From an uncultured Muribaculaceae bacterium (GTDB taxonomy: Bacteria > Bacteroidota > Bacteroidia > Bacteroidales > Muribaculaceae), in the NCBI GenBank assembly GCA_910583525.1, contig CAJTXL010000045.1, forward strand, positions 1 through 15,218: a DNA stretch of 15,218 bases, read 5' to 3'. Position 1 is the first letter of the stretch. Each line of letters starts with the position of its first letter. Below the pieces are notes generated by a model. The model did not search any database. It was given only the letters and a program-made list of their open reading frames with translations, and was not told the DNA's origin. This document shows, one piece after another, positions 15,173 through 15,218 of the stretch. Made by a program: the position numbers and the translations under genes.

Positions 15173-15209
15173 GGTAAGAAATTGATCAAAATAAGGCGAT
15201 CAATCGTTA
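15173..15209 (+). other. Inverted repeat at the right edge
   Basis: ATTGATC (15181-15187) is an exact inverted copy of GATCAAT (15198-15204) around a 10-base loop. An outer GTAA/TTAC pairing (about 15173-15176 and 15207-15210) extends it past a small internal loop. It may be an operator or leader structure for a gene beyond the edge. Confidence 0.4.
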
Positions 15210-15218
15210 CTTAGAAAA

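Overview
The window looks like a chromosomal piece of a Bacteroidota genome, most likely order Bacteroidales and possibly a Muribaculaceae-like gut lineage. Three things support this. Several start sites are preceded by the Bacteroidota -7 element TAnnTTTG (minus strand 382-375, 3293-3286 and 6248-6241; plus strand 12354-12361 and 14322-14329). PheS has the 339-residue length and Cys-rich insert that I associate with this phylum. The KorA/KorB pair has the KorA form with a fused gamma domain. The family-level guess rests on base composition and on a 9-bp intergenic repeat style, and it is inference.

Layout. Positions 1-457 contain no protein gene but do contain what looks like a 6S-type regulatory RNA on the minus strand: a consensus promoter, a nested rod-like fold closed by an 11-bp perfect stem, and a strong terminator. 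Positions 458-6181 hold six minus-strand housekeeping genes, read right to left: korA and korB (2-oxoacid:ferredoxin oxidoreductase), pheS (phenylalanyl-tRNA synthetase alpha), nth (endonuclease III), a TRIC/YadS-type channel and a GtrA-type membrane protein. The last three are joined by 4-base ATGA overlaps.

Positions 6182-6441 are a divergent promoter region. From 6442 to 14116 runs a compact plus-strand operon encoding a complete MacAB-TolC-style tripartite ABC export machine: membrane-anchored adaptor, ATPase, two FtsX/MacB permeases and an outer-membrane TolC channel. It is followed by a two-component pair. The response regulator has only a receiver and a Fis-type helix-turn-helix, with no sigma-54 AAA+ domain. 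The kinase is a membrane-bound NtrB/NtrY-like histidine kinase. Genes overlap or nearly touch throughout, and the regulator also has its own promoter in the tolC-regulator gap. The simplest reading is an export system carrying its own envelope-sensing switch.

Positions 14117-15218 are accessory in character: 9-bp-period repeats, 11-bp direct repeats, an unrecognised gene (14337-15131) whose core resembles a RecA-like ATPase with a degenerate P-loop and whose C-terminal tail runs through a REP/MITE-like hairpin, and a hairpin at the right edge. The same 9-bp repeat occurs at three intergenic sites (6319-6345, 14130-14183, 15138-15164).

The most interesting items are the candidate 6S RNA, the minimal receiver-Fis regulator tied to the exporter, the dispersed 9-bp repeats and the unrecognised last gene.
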